Source: Alcanivorax profundi
GTDB taxonomy: Bacteria; Pseudomonadota; Gammaproteobacteria; Pseudomonadales; Alcanivoracaceae
Length of the DNA stretch: 64,000 nt
Assembly (NCBI RefSeq): GCF_003597125.1
Contig: NZ_QYYA01000004.1
Span: 206,084 to 270,083, forward strand
Direction of reading: 5' to 3'
A program made the position numbers and the translations under genes. Of this stretch, positions 8,563 to 20,833 are shown in pieces. The notes beneath the pieces are model-generated. The model did no database searches. It saw only the letters and a list, made by a program, of their open reading frames with translations, and had not been told where the DNA came from. How positions within the stretch are numbered: position 1 is the stretch's first letter; each line of letters begins with the position of its first letter.

Positions 8563-9397
8563 AAGGACCTTCTATGTGAAATCGTTGATGCGTTTGCACC
8601 GGCATACGCTGGCGAAGTTCATTCATGGTAGCAAGGTCAAGACCTGCCACAAGGGCAGCGGGCACATTCTCCAGGCTCGCGACCACCTCGCCCCAGGGGT
8701 TGACCAGCATGGAGTGGCCGTAGCTGCCACGCCGGGGCCCGTGTTCGCCGCACTGGTTTGCGCCCAGCACATAGCACCCAGTCTGTACCGCCGTCGCCCG
8801 CAACAACAGCGACCAGTGCGCAGCCCCGGTCACAGCAGTAAATGCGGAAGGATAGACAATCAAGTCCGCCCCGGCATGGGCCAGCCGCTGTGCCAGGGAA
8901 GGGAAACGCAGGTCGTAGCAGATCGCCAATCCCACGGTCAGTCCGGCAAGCGGCACGGTAACCACCTCGGTGCCGGGCTCAAAGACATCGGATTCGCAGT
9001 AACGACCCTGCGCATCATTAACCTGAGCATCAAACAGATGCAGCTTGTCATAAGCGGCCAGACACTGCCCCTCGGCAGAGACTGCCAGTGCCCGTGTGCG
9101 TACTCTCGGTGCCGCCACGACACTGCCGTCAGGGCGCCGCATCGCCGGAACACTGCCACCAATAATGGCCATATTGAAACGCTTGGCCTGCTCACAGAGC
9201 CAGCCCTTCAACTGCTCAAACTGCCCGGCAGTGGCACGATAATCGCCGCCGTAGACAGCAAAATTTTCAGGCAGCACCGCCAGCTGCGCACCGCCGTTCG
9301 CGGCCTGCTCCAGCAGCGCGGAAGCCGCCTCAAGATTACCGGACAGTTGCTGGCCGCTGGTCATCTGGATGGCCGCAACAGAAATTAGCTGCGTCAT
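8552..9397 (-). CDS. Carbon-nitrogen hydrolase, Nit1/YbeM-like amidase
   Basis: The 281-residue nitrilase-superfamily protein has its Glu-Lys-Cys triad at E44 (LPENFAVYG), K118 (AYDKLHLFD) and C160 ([11 protein letters not shown]). The DLRFP motif and the length place it near Nit1/YbeM enzymes, which hydrolyse deaminated glutathione made by side reactions of transaminases. That substrate is inferred from the family. The gene overlaps yhdP by four bases (ATGA) upstream and tldD by 11 bases downstream, so it sits within one tight operon. Confidence 0.9.
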   Translation of the reverse strand: MTQLISVAAIQMTSGQQLSGNLEAASALLEQAANGGAQLAVLPENFAVYGGDYRATAGQFEQLKGWLCEQAKRFNMAIIGGSVPAMRRPDGSVVAAPRVRTRALAVSAEGQCLAAYDKLHLFDAQVNDAQGRYCESDVFEPGTEVVTVPLAGLTVGLAICYDLRFPSLAQRLAHAGADLIVYPSAFTAVTGAAHWSLLLRATAVQTGCYVLGANQCGEHGPRRGSYGHSMLVNPWGEVVASLENVPAALVAGLDLATMNELRQRMPVQTHQRFHIEGPYER

Positions 9398-12300
9398 TCG
9401 AACATTCCTTCGGTTTCTTCCACTTTGGGCTCAGACCAGGTGCCGGTCACGGCATATTCCATGGTAGCCGTTCGATCCAGTTCGTCCCCCCAAATACGTT
9501 CGACCACAAAAATGCCGGCACAGGCCGCAGGCCCCGCAAGACACCCCGCATAAAGGTTACTGGACAGCGGCAGCGTCACTTCCATTTGATGATTAAGGGT
9601 TTCCTTTTCAAGATCCACGTTACCCTGAACTTCAATGATCGCGGACGGTGACTTGATCGCCAGATTGGTTGTGGAGACAGACGGCCCCTCAATGCGGAAA
9701 TCCCCACTGATGCTGTCGCAGCTCAAACCCTTCTTGTACAAGTCAGAAAAATCCAGCCGCAAACGGCGTTGAATCGTGCCAATGTTCAAAATCCCCAGCA
9801 CCCGGAGAAACGATGTTTTGGCGTCCGTCTGCGGAATACGGCACTCACCAATATCAATGCGCGTTTGACCATCCATTGCCAAATAATCAGGGTTCAACGG
9901 CCAGTCATTCCAGCCCAGCACCCCTTTGGCCCGGGCATCCTCAGACTCGATCATCTCCGGCAGACCCCAGGCTCTCAGGGATCGTCCCAGCTTGTCGGAG
10001 CTGAGAACACCATTGAATCGGGTGTATTGCGCCGCTCCGTCACTGTCACCCTGCGCCGTCCAGTCGAGGGAACCCTCAACGCGGGTAAAGCGCCACTGAC
10101 CATCCAGGTCCGAAATTCTTACGCCTTGGGAAATTGGTCGGACATTACCGCGCCACTGACCAAAATCTTCACCGTTGATCGTCAGGTTATTTAATCTCGC
10201 ATCCAGTGTTGGCAACTGATAGGGAGAGAATGGAGCACCTTCTTCCAGGCCTGCACTTTCAGGCAGTGTCAGATTGACGCGGGAGACAGACAACGACATG
10301 GGCCGCTCCCCCCTTATTGAGAAACCATCAGGAATATGCATTGAGCCTGCCACTGCCTCACTACTCAGGGCGAGATCCCAGCCCGAATCCCTGGGCAACA
10401 CTGAAAGAGCTGCACCGGGGACCGCAACGCCGAACAGGTCCAGCTCACCGATTTGCACCTTGATGCTGTTCAGTAACCCCGCGGTTGACGAACCCGCCCC
10501 CTGCTCCTGTGACTTGAACGCAGGGGCCATTTGATCACCAATGAAATCCAGCCAGGGACTGACTGAGGCTTTATGCAGGGCGCCACGAACGTTTATCCCC
10601 ATGGCTGGCACCTGCAGATGCCCCCCGCCCAACAAGACGTCACCTGCAAGTTCGCCTCCCAACCGGAAACGGCCACGGATTTCATCGCCATAACCCAGCG
10701 TCAATTGCTGGGCCTGGCCCCGAGGCTCTATCGATACAGTGAAAGGGACACGTTGTTCCGTCTGTTTACCAAGCGGCGCAGGTGCATCCACCCTCACCCC
10801 TTTCATGCTGGAGGACGCCTTCAACGAAAAGGCACTACCCTGCCAGGGAACCTGTATTGCCAGCTCCACCGGCACCTTTCCACTGACCGGGGCTAACCAG
10901 GGAAAACCCAGCCACTCGCGCAACGCCGATGCCTTGAGGGTGGCGCTCGCCTCCATCAGACTGCGACTTCCACGTGTGAGCCAGTGCCCGGCCACGGTGC
11001 TATCCAGCAGCTGAGCCTGGAAATCCGGCACCTGAATACCGTCACGAAGGTGGAAATACACCGGCGCCTGGACTTTTTCCAGCATCAGGTTACGCGGCAC
11101 ATTTTGCACACGGCCATCCCTTACTGCCGCATCAACCACCACGGTCGGGGAGCCACTGCCTTTCTGGAAAGGGAAATCCAGCAGCAACCGGCCTTGCATC
11201 TGACCGCTCTTGAGGCGCCAATCCAGCAATTCATCCGGTAATGATTTCTTCAACGGCGTCGTCTGAAACAGCGTATCCAGGTCTGATACCGGCCCCTCGA
11301 CCTTACCAGACACCACCAGACGCGGGCCCTTGGCCGTCTCAAAAGGAGGAACATCCACGTACACATCACTCAACACACTGTTGAGTAAGGTTCCTTTGCG
11401 AGCAACACCACGCACCTCACGACCATTAATCCTGACATCGGCTTCAACGCCCGAGGCACTGGGCCAGTTCGGCAGAAAAGACAATTGCGCATCAGTGACC
11501 TGAAACCGCATCTGGAAGGTGCGATCCTGCTGTCGTTCCCGATCAATTTTTACCGGCCCGTGGTATAAAAGTTTGCCATGCTGTAACGACCCGCCCTGGA
11601 TCGCCTGAGAAAGCCAACGGGATAATCCCTCAGGAATACGCTTTAACGGTATGTAGTGGCTGGCACGGGAACCAACACCCTCATAAATGTCCGCGGTTAA
11701 CCGCAGTTGCGGTATCTGGCCAGGCACAATCACGGTTGTAAACATGGCCTCGCCGTGGGCATCGGGGTTTACGGCTCGCAGACGACCTGAACGCAAAATC
11801 AACGCCTTGTCGTTTTTTTCCCAACCAACTACACCAGTCAACTGTCCCTGCAGAGGGTGAGCGTAAAGCCGTGGCAACGTCAGTGAGAGATTGTCGCTGT
11901 AAAGGTGTGCCAGCCCGCCTTCCGGGCTTCCCGATATCCAGCCGCTCAACCGTGAGACACCTGGAATCTTGTCATCCGCCTGACTGCCCAGCGCCGTAAA
12001 GCGAGCCTGAAAGCGCTCCACATGGCGCCCCTCGCCATTCAGATACACACCATCGATAACTCCCTGTGGCGCCAGACTCGCCAACTGTTTCTGCCAGCGG
12101 GCAATATTGTCAGGAAGGGCAAAAGGCCATTTGAGAAACTGTTGGTTGATCGCACGTACCGGCAGATCACCGGTCCGTAACTGCCATTGATGAGTTTCGC
12201 CAGACGCACGCCATTTCAGCCCCACATCCCCGAACAAAAGTTGCCCCGCGGGAGACTGCGCGGACACATTACCGAGGGACAAAGTCGTCTGATCACCTTC

Positions 12301-13233
12301 GCGCTTTAGACCAACATCCAGGGAAACAGCCTCCAGCGGCCACCGCTGACTATCTTGCTCGAACACCAGGGAGGGGATTCCCAGCGCTAACCGGGCACTC
12401 TCAGGCCTTCCGTCAGCAATACTTCCCCAAAGCTCCATATCACCGTCAAACGCAGCAATTTGCACAGGCCAGTCAAGAGAATCAGGCAGCCACTCATGCA
12501 TGCGCTGCCCACGAATGCGCAAGTAAACATCTGCATTGATTTCTTTCAGAGTGTAGGCGTCCTCATGTAAATGCAGACGGGCATCTACACTCAGTGGGCG
12601 GTCACGAGCCTCAAGGGTGACAGACAACAGGTGGTCATCACCGTCGTTAATAAGGGTTGCTTCCATCGAGGACGCCGCCAGAGGTGGCAGGCCGGGCCAA
12701 TCCAGAGAAAGTCGCGCGTTGGTAATCGATAACAACTGCTGTCGGTAAAACAACCTCAGGATACGTTCAAGCGGCGGCGCGTCGCTGTCTTCCCCGGCAA
12801 GCGCATCCAGACCACGCAGGCGAATTTTCCCGTCCGCATCTCTCACCAGATTCAGCGCAACACCATCGATATGCAGCGACTCGAGTGCCAGATCCTGATG
12901 AATAAGTGACCGGATCACATCCACATTCAGGACAACTTCATCCAGCTCAAGAGGTGCTTCACCTTCCGGGGCAGGAAGACGTAACTGACGCACCCTGAAC
13001 TGTGGCGTCAGGCCATCCATATGGCCTTCCAGCTCGGCGATTTCCAGCGGCGACTGGATCCTGTCCTCGAACAAGGCTTCCAGCTTGCCGCGATAATCCG
13101 GCACCAACAGCATCAGCTGGCGCGCGACCACGACGTAGCAGGCCATCAATAACAGACATGCGGCCAGCGACCACCAGAGCAGCGGTAGAACCCGTCGCCA
13201 GCGGGAATGGCGATGTTCAGTGCGGTTAGCCAT
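9394..13233 (-). CDS. yhdP: YhdP/AsmA-family envelope protein
   Basis: This very long protein (1279 residues) has one N-terminal membrane segment (about residues 15-38, LPLLWWSLAACLLLMAC). A long periplasmic beta-rich region follows, and the conserved AsmA-like C-terminal domain reads FSDLYKKGLSCDSISGDFRIEGP. The family's LMLEKVQAPVYFHLRDG region is also present. YhdP, TamB and YdbH are thought to carry phospholipids from the inner to the outer membrane. The ATG at 13233 overlaps the maf stop by eight bases; an in-frame ATG two codons upstream (13239) is the alternative. In many relatives rng lies between maf and this gene, and it is absent here. Confidence 0.93.
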   Translation of the reverse strand: MANRTEHRHSRWRRVLPLLWWSLAACLLLMACYVVVARQLMLLVPDYRGKLEALFEDRIQSPLEIAELEGHMDGLTPQFRVRQLRLPAPEGEAPLELDEVVLNVDVIRSLIHQDLALESLHIDGVALNLVRDADGKIRLRGLDALAGEDSDAPPLERILRLFYRQQLLSITNARLSLDWPGLPPLAASSMEATLINDGDDHLLSVTLEARDRPLSVDARLHLHEDAYTLKEINADVYLRIRGQRMHEWLPDSLDWPVQIAAFDGDMELWGSIADGRPESARLALGIPSLVFEQDSQRWPLEAVSLDVGLKREGDQTTLSLGNVSAQSPAGQLLFGDVGLKWRASGETHQWQLRTGDLPVRAINQQFLKWPFALPDNIARWQKQLASLAPQGVIDGVYLNGEGRHVERFQARFTALGSQADDKIPGVSRLSGWISGSPEGGLAHLYSDNLSLTLPRLYAHPLQGQLTGVVGWEKNDKALILRSGRLRAVNPDAHGEAMFTTVIVPGQIPQLRLTADIYEGVGSRASHYIPLKRIPEGLSRWLSQAIQGGSLQHGKLLYHGPVKIDRERQQDRTFQMRFQVTDAQLSFLPNWPSASGVEADVRINGREVRGVARKGTLLNSVLSDVYVDVPPFETAKGPRLVVSGKVEGPVSDLDTLFQTTPLKKSLPDELLDWRLKSGQMQGRLLLDFPFQKGSGSPTVVVDAAVRDGRVQNVPRNLMLEKVQAPVYFHLRDGIQVPDFQAQLLDSTVAGHWLTRGSRSLMEASATLKASALREWLGFPWLAPVSGKVPVELAIQVPWQGSAFSLKASSSMKGVRVDAPAPLGKQTEQRVPFTVSIEPRGQAQQLTLGYGDEIRGRFRLGGELAGDVLLGGGHLQVPAMGINVRGALHKASVSPWLDFIGDQMAPAFKSQEQGAGSSTAGLLNSIKVQIGELDLFGVAVPGAALSVLPRDSGWDLALSSEAVAGSMHIPDGFSIRGERPMSLSVSRVNLTLPESAGLEEGAPFSPYQLPTLDARLNNLTINGEDFGQWRGNVRPISQGVRISDLDGQWRFTRVEGSLDWTAQGDSDGAAQYTRFNGVLSSDKLGRSLRAWGLPEMIESEDARAKGVLGWNDWPLNPDYLAMDGQTRIDIGECRIPQTDAKTSFLRVLGILNIGTIQRRLRLDFSDLYKKGLSCDSISGDFRIEGPSVSTTNLAIKSPSAIIEVQGNVDLEKETLNHQMEVTLPLSSNLYAGCLAGPAACAGIFVVERIWGDELDRTATMEYAVTGTWSEPKVEETEGMFE

Positions 13234-13828
13234 CTTCATTCGTTTGCCAGTACTCCAGCCCCGTCTCATCCATCAAAGATACCAGTGCTTCCAACGGCAA
13301 CCCAACGACCCCGCTGTAACTACCAGACAAAGATGCCACCATCGCCCCGCCCAAACCCTGGATACCATAACCACCGGCCTTGTCGGCGCCCTCACCGGTC
13401 GCCACATAGGCTGCCAGCCGGGCATCTTCCATGAAGCGGAAGGTTACCGTCGTAATCGAATGCGCCTGACGCACTTGCCCACCACTCAACAGGGCTACCG
13501 CAGAAATTACCTGGTGGGTTCGCCCGTTTAGCGACTTAAGCATGCTAAGAGAATGAGCCGGATCTCGAGGTTTGCCAAGAATACTCCCCTCCAGCACCAC
13601 AGACGTGTCCGCCCCCAGCACCCATCCTGTGGGAGAGCCATCCCGTTGCCGCTGCCGTTCACCAGCAAGGGCCTTTTGCTTCGCCATACGCAGCACGTAG
13701 TCCAGTGGAGGCTCGGCGAGCAGCGGGGTTTCATCAATCCCTGGCGGCTTTAACACCGAAAACGGCGCTGCAATCTGCTGCAGCAATTCCGCACGACGCG
13801 GCGACCCGGAAGCGAGATAAAGAATCAT
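13226..13828 (-). CDS. maf: Maf-type nucleoside triphosphate pyrophosphatase
   Basis: This 200-residue Maf-family protein has the N-terminal SGSPRR signature (residues 7-12), the catalytic aspartate in GADTSVV (D74) and the DKAGGYGIQG block. Proteins of this YhdE-type subgroup hydrolyse dTTP, UTP and related or modified nucleotides to monophosphates. The gene is downstream of mreBCD as in other gammaproteobacteria. A 99-base gap with a short heptad repeat separates it from mreD, and its stop overlaps the yhdP start. Confidence 0.94.
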   Translation of the reverse strand: MILYLASGSPRRAELLQQIAAPFSVLKPPGIDETPLLAEPPLDYVLRMAKQKALAGERQRQRDGSPTGWVLGADTSVVLEGSILGKPRDPAHSLSMLKSLNGRTHQVISAVALLSGGQVRQAHSITTVTFRFMEDARLAAYVATGEGADKAGGYGIQGLGGAMVASLSGSYSGVVGLPLEALVSLMDETGLEYWQTNEDG

Positions 13829-13855
13829 AGATTCGAATAGTGGCTAAAGATAAAT

Positions 13856-13876
13856 CGTTAACAGTGAACACCAGCG
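13856..13876. repeat. Short heptad array between mreD and maf
   Basis: Three in-phase 7-mers, CGTTAAC, AGTGAAC and ACCAGCG, belong to the same sequence type as the arms of the npr-mgtE element. No facing partner array is visible in this 99-base gap. Confidence 0.4.
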
Positions 13877-13927
13877 CTATCCCCTGCATGGCACAGGAGA
13901 TCTACCGCTCATCATCCACCCGGGGTT

Positions 13928-14419
13928 TCAGCGTACTAGAAAACGCAATTGAACCCAGCGCAGTACCGCACAGACCGGGCGCCAGAACAAGGCGCTGGTG
14001 AAAGAGGCATACAAAATAGTATAAGGAGGGTAGCTGGTGCGACCGACAGATTCCTGTACCGAATAGGCCAACAGGCTGACCGTACCAATCAGAAGAAACA
14101 CTACCGCGCACTGCTGGAGTGAGGTAAATACGCGCATACGCTTGTAGGCCGCCAGCATCACATAGGCTCCAAGGGCAAAAGCCAGCCCCCACTGACCCAG
14201 CGTGGCACCAACCAGCACATCATAGTAGAGACCCACGCCAAAACCCCACAACACACCGATACGACGGGGCAATGCCAGGACCCAGTAGACCAGAACCAAG
14301 AGCATCCATTCTGGCCGGATCCAATTAATGGCCTCCGGGAACGGCACCACCTCCAGCAGCGCGGCGATCAGCAGGGACACAATGATCACCCCAGTGCCGG
14401 ATGGACGATCACTGCGCAT
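13928..14419 (-). CDS. mreD: Rod shape-determining protein MreD
   Basis: The product is a 163-residue hydrophobic protein with about five to six membrane segments (for example VIIVSLLIAALLEVVPF and WMLLVLVYWVLALP). The PEWMLLVLVYW motif is typical of MreD, an inner-membrane part of the elongasome that links cytoplasmic MreB to peptidoglycan synthesis. It overlaps mreC by 11 bases, so coupling is likely. Confidence 0.93.
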   Translation of the reverse strand: MRSDRPSGTGVIIVSLLIAALLEVVPFPEAINWIRPEWMLLVLVYWVLALPRRIGVLWGFGVGLYYDVLVGATLGQWGLAFALGAYVMLAAYKRMRVFTSLQQCAVVFLLIGTVSLLAYSVQESVGRTSYPPYTILYASFTSALFWRPVCAVLRWVQLRFLVR

Positions 14420-15256
14420 TGGCGTTCTCCCCCATCAACGGACGCGCAGGCGCATCCGAGGGCTGCACCAATAGCACATGACTGGCCCTGTCGATTCGGG
14501 CAGTTGGCAGAGCCGTGATTTCCGCATAAGGCGCACCCGACTGATGCCGGACCGTGGTAACGGTTCCCACCGGGTAACCTCGCGGGTAACGCTGTCCAAG
14601 CCCCGTACTGACCAGCAAATCGCCAACTTCAATGTCTGCAGTATCCGGCACGTACAGCAGCCGCAACCCGGTTTGCCCGTTTCCGGCCAGCACCGCGCGG
14701 ACGCCATTGCGATTAACCTGCACACTCATGGCATGACTGGCATCAGTGAGTAACAGCACCCGGGAACTCAGCGGGCCCGCATCAACCACTTGCCCGATCA
14801 GCCCTTGCGCATCCAGCACTGCCTGGCCACGGTAAACATCGGAAACGGTGCCCTTGTTAATCACCAGTTCCTGCCTGTTGGGATCCGGGTCCACGCCAAT
14901 AATTTCTGCCACCAGCACATTGGCATCCAGGTCCGCGGACGAGTTAAGCAGCTCGCGCAGGCGCACATTCTCGGCCTCCAGCACAGCCAGACGCTGCACC
15001 TTCTGCTCAAGAATCAGGGATTGTCGCTGCAGGCGCTGGTTTTCTTCCATGAGCGAGGAACGGCTCTGCGCCTGCTCTGAAAGCCACTGACCAGAGTCCA
15101 CCGGGAAGTGGGCAATGTAATGAACGGGGGCGGTAAGATATCCCAGCACATGACGCACCGGTTCCGCCCACGGCGTACGCTGGTCCAGCACAATCACAAT
15201 GACAGACAGAACCAGCGCAGCAACCAGACGGTATAGAGGGTTGGCCGAAGCCGTCA

Positions 15257-15257
<1 letters not shown>
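14409..15257 (-). CDS. mreC: Rod shape-determining protein MreC
   Basis: The product is 282 residues with one N-terminal membrane anchor (LVAALVLSVIVIVLDQR). A coiled coil follows at about residues 60-105 (SSLMEENQRLQRQSLILEQ and onward), then the paired beta-barrel domain containing INKGTVSDVYRGQAVLD and DLLVSTGLGQRYPRGYPVG. MreC dimerises through the coiled coil and activates PBP2/RodA. Its ATG shares one base with the mreB stop (TGATG). Confidence 0.95.
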
Positions 15258-16360
<1,103 letters not shown>

Positions 16361-16557
16361 CTACAAGATGTGCGCAACTCTAGCAACGGCAGGCCCTTTG
16401 GGCAAGCAAACCCATGCGACCACAGCGGCGCCATGCCCCGGCGGACAGTGGCCCCGGACCGGCGGTCTATGGTACTTTTTGCGGCTTTCCGACCCCACTG
16501 ACAGGCGCCCGATACCCCGCCCGTAACCAGTGGGCAGATCACTCCATGGAGACAAGC

Positions 16558-16845
16558 ATGGCCATTGATTCCAAGGTGGTGGCTCAGGTAGCTCACCTGG
16601 CACGCCTGAAAGTGGACCCGGCAGACACCGATGCCCTGTCCAACCGCCTGAATGACATCCTCGCGATGGTAGACCAGCTGCAGCAGGCCGACGTAACTGA
16701 CGTGGCGCCCATGGCCCACCCGCTGGATGTCACCCAGCCCCTGCGCGACGACACCGTGAGCGAGCCCAATGTGCGTGACAAGGCCATGGACATCGCCCCC
16801 GCCGCCGAAGACGGCTGCTTCCTGGTCCCACGGGTTATCGAATAA
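16558..16845 (+). CDS. gatC: Asp/Glu-tRNA amidotransferase subunit C
   Basis: The product is 95 residues from the ATG at 16558, preceded by GGAG at good spacing; a second ATG at 16546 would overlap that site. The sequence AQVAHLARLKVDP, the helical middle and the tail DIAPAAEDGCFLVPRVIE are standard GatC. It acts as a belt around GatA in the GatCAB complex that converts misacylated Glu-tRNA-Gln and Asp-tRNA-Asn to the correct amides. It is first in gatCAB. Confidence 0.95.
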   Translation: MAIDSKVVAQVAHLARLKVDPADTDALSNRLNDILAMVDQLQQADVTDVAPMAHPLDVTQPLRDDTVSEPNVRDKAMDIAPAAEDGCFLVPRVIE

Positions 16846-16868
16846 GCGAGTAAGGCAGCAAACAAGCT

Positions 16869-18337
<1,469 letters not shown>

Positions 18338-18341
<4 letters not shown>

Positions 18342-19777
18342 GTTGGGAAGTCGTGATCGGTCTGGAAATTCACGTCCAGCTCAATACCACCAGCAAATTG
18401 TTTTCCGGCAGCAAACTGTCCACCGGTGCTGAGCCCAACACCCAGGCCTCACTGGTGGATCTGGGCATGCCTGGCACCCTGCCAGTGGTCAACCGCGAAG
18501 CAGTACGCAAGGCGGCGCTGTTCGGCCTAGCCATCAATGCCGACATCTGCCGGCACAGCGTGTTCGAACGGAAAAATTATTTTTATCCGGATCTGCCAAA
18601 AGGCTACCAGACCACACAGCTGGACAAACCTGTTGTAGGTGCCGGCGAAGTGGAGATTCAGCTGGAAAGCGGCGAGAAAAAAATCGTGCGCATTCACCAT
18701 GCGCACCTGGAAGAAGATGCGGGCAAGTCCCTGCATGAAGACTTCCATGGCATGACCGGAATCGACCTGAACCGTGCTGGCACACCGCTGATTGAAGTGG
18801 TCACCGAACCGGATATGCGCAACGCAGAAGAAGCCGTGGCCTTTGCCCGCAAACTGCACGCCATCGTCACCTCCATTGGCATCTGCGATGGCGACATGTC
18901 TCAGGGCAACATGCGTTTCGACGTGAACGTGTCCATCCGCCGCCCTGGCGACGCACTGGGCACTCGCACCGAAACCAAAAACCTGAACTCGTTCCGTTTT
19001 ATGGAACGCGCGATCAAGCTGGAAGTAGAACGCCAGATTGATGTGCTGGAAGACGGTGGCGAGATTGTCCAGGAAACCCGCCTGTACAACGGCGATACCC
19101 ATACCGCCCGCTCCATGCGCAGCAAGGAAGACGCCAACGATTACCGCTACTTCCCCTGCCCGGACCTGCTCCCGGTAGAAATCACCGACGCAGACCTGGA
19201 CGCCCTGAAAGCGTCCATGCCGGAGCTGCCGGACACCCGCAAGGCTCGTTTCCTCGCCGACTACCAGCTGTCCGAGTATGACGCCGATCTACTCTCCGGT
19301 GATTTGGCCACCGCCGCCTTTTTTGAAGTGGCAGCCAAGGCCGGCGGCGATGCCAAGCTGGCCGCCAACTGGGTGATGGGTGAACTGGCCGCCAAACTGA
19401 ACGCGGAAGAAAAAACCATCAACGACAGCCCCGTGTCCGCTGACCAGCTGGGCCAGCTGATTGCCCGCCTGAAAGACGGCACCATCAGCTCCAAAATTGC
19501 CAAACAAGTATTTGAAGCATGCTGGGCAGGTGAAGGAGACCCGGATGCGGTCATCGAAGCCAAAGGCCTGAAACAGATGAGCGACAGCGGCGAACTGGAA
19601 AAAATCGTCGACGACATCATCGCCAATAACGCACCTCAGGTAGAAGACTACCGCAGCTCGGATGACGCGAAGAAAAAGAAAAAAATCGGTTTCTTCGTAG
19701 GCCAGGCCATGAAAGCCACACAGGGCAAGGCGAATCCGCAACAACTGAATGCACTGCTCAAAGAAAAACTGGGCTAA
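18338..19777 (+). CDS. gatB: Asp/Glu-tRNA amidotransferase subunit B
   Basis: The product is 479 residues and opens with [15 protein letters not shown]. It carries the kinase-like cradle motifs [13 protein letters not shown] and [11 protein letters not shown] and a C-terminal YqeY-like tail domain (about 330-479). GatB activates the tRNA-bound glutamate or aspartate with ATP and transfers ammonia to it. Start and stop overlap fit a single gatCAB transcript, which ends at a GC-rich hairpin (19787-19814). Confidence 0.97.
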
Positions 19778-19786
19778 CAGAAGTGT

Positions 19787-19814
19787 GTCCGACGCCGAAT
19801 ATCAGGCGTCGGAC
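19787..19814. repeat. Hairpin with 7-bp periodicity after gatB
   Basis: A perfect 10-bp stem (19787-19796 with 19805-19814) closes an eight-base loop. Read as 7-mers it is GTCCGAC, GCCGAAT, ATCAGGC, GTCGGAC. No T-run follows, so a rho-independent terminator is doubtful; it may be a heptad element or a transcript-stabilising hairpin ahead of the next gene. Confidence 0.5.
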
Positions 19815-19829
19815 CCAGAGGATTAACTC

Positions 19830-20645
19830 ATGACCCAAACCTTCAAGAAACGTGTCACTCTGGAAAAGAAAAACAGCATCGCCTACGTCACTCTGAGCCG
19901 TGCAGACAAATACAACGGCCTGGATTTCGACATGATGGAAGGGCTGATTGAAGCCTCGAAGGCCGTCCGCAAGGACCGCGACATTCGTGTCGTCATTTTG
20001 CAGGGTGACGGCAAGGCGTTTTGCGCCGGGCTCGATTTCGGCACCGTCATGAAGCAGCCCCTGAAGCTGATCAAGGGTTTCACCAAATACGGCATCAAGA
20101 AAACCAACCTGTTCCAGGAAGTGTGCTGGTGCTGGCGAGAGCTGCCGGTACCGGTTATCGCTGTACTGCACGGCTATTGCTACGGCGGCGGCATGCAGAT
20201 TGCCCTCGCCGCAGACTTCCGCATGGCCACGCCGGATTGCGAGATGTCGATCATGGAAATCAAGTGGGGGCTGATCCCAGACATGACCGGTACCGTGACA
20301 CTACGCGAACTGGTGCCCATGGACGTGGCCAAGGAATTGACCATGACAGGGCGGCTGTTCAATGGCGACGAAGCCAAGGCCATGAACCTGGTCACCCGGG
20401 TATCCGCCACCCCGCTGGAGGAAGCCGAAAAACTGGCTGAGGCCATCAAGACCCGCTCCCCGGACGGCATCAGCGCCGGCAAGGCCCTGTTCCAGCAAAC
20501 CTGGACCGTGCCCGAAGCCCAGGCGTTCGATATCGAAAGCAAACTGCAGTTCAAACTGATGCGCGGCAAGAACTACCGCCGTGCCCTGCAAGCCGGGCAG
20601 AAAAAGGAGGCTCCCACCTTCCTGCCCCGCGAACGGGATTATTGA
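19830..20645 (+). CDS. Crotonase/enoyl-CoA hydratase-family protein
   Basis: The product is 271 residues with the crotonase fold. The first oxyanion-hole strand is KAFCAGLDF and the second is HGYCYGGGMQIALAADF. Of the two catalytic glutamates of enoyl-CoA hydratase, the second is present as E143 (IMEIKWGLIPD), while the first position (GGG-x-E) is Q123. Simple hydration of enoyl-CoA is therefore not certain; an isomerase or other crotonase reaction is possible. It is a single gene after gatB with its own AGAGGA ribosome binding site, and no other fatty-acid gene is adjacent. Confidence 0.8.
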   Translation: MTQTFKKRVTLEKKNSIAYVTLSRADKYNGLDFDMMEGLIEASKAVRKDRDIRVVILQGDGKAFCAGLDFGTVMKQPLKLIKGFTKYGIKKTNLFQEVCWCWRELPVPVIAVLHGYCYGGGMQIALAADFRMATPDCEMSIMEIKWGLIPDMTGTVTLRELVPMDVAKELTMTGRLFNGDEAKAMNLVTRVSATPLEEAEKLAEAIKTRSPDGISAGKALFQQTWTVPEAQAFDIESKLQFKLMRGKNYRRALQAGQKKEAPTFLPRERDY

Positions 20646-20678
20646 GTCGCCGCCCACCCCGCGGCCCCGCCCCTTCCC

Positions 20679-20708
20679 GGCGGGGATCGACCCATGTCGA
20701 TCCCCGCC
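20679..20708. repeat. Perfect 13-bp GC-rich hairpin after the crotonase gene
   Basis: The stem 20679-20691 pairs perfectly with 20696-20708 around CCAT (GGCGGGGATCGAC against its complement). No T-tract follows. It probably protects or ends the crotonase transcript, but the mechanism is unclear. Confidence 0.55.
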
Positions 20709-20833
20709 ACACCCTGCAGCAAGGCCATACCGTCGAAGGCATTCGACGCCCTCTACTGCCAACCCCGTACTGTTTCGCCTTAATAACTTGCTGCATACTG
20801 AAACCAGAACCCACGCATTCATCGAGGCATTGC

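Noticed and set aside
19787..19814. Rho-independent terminator after gatB
   Set aside because: The stem is good but no T-run follows, so it is listed as a heptad hairpin instead.
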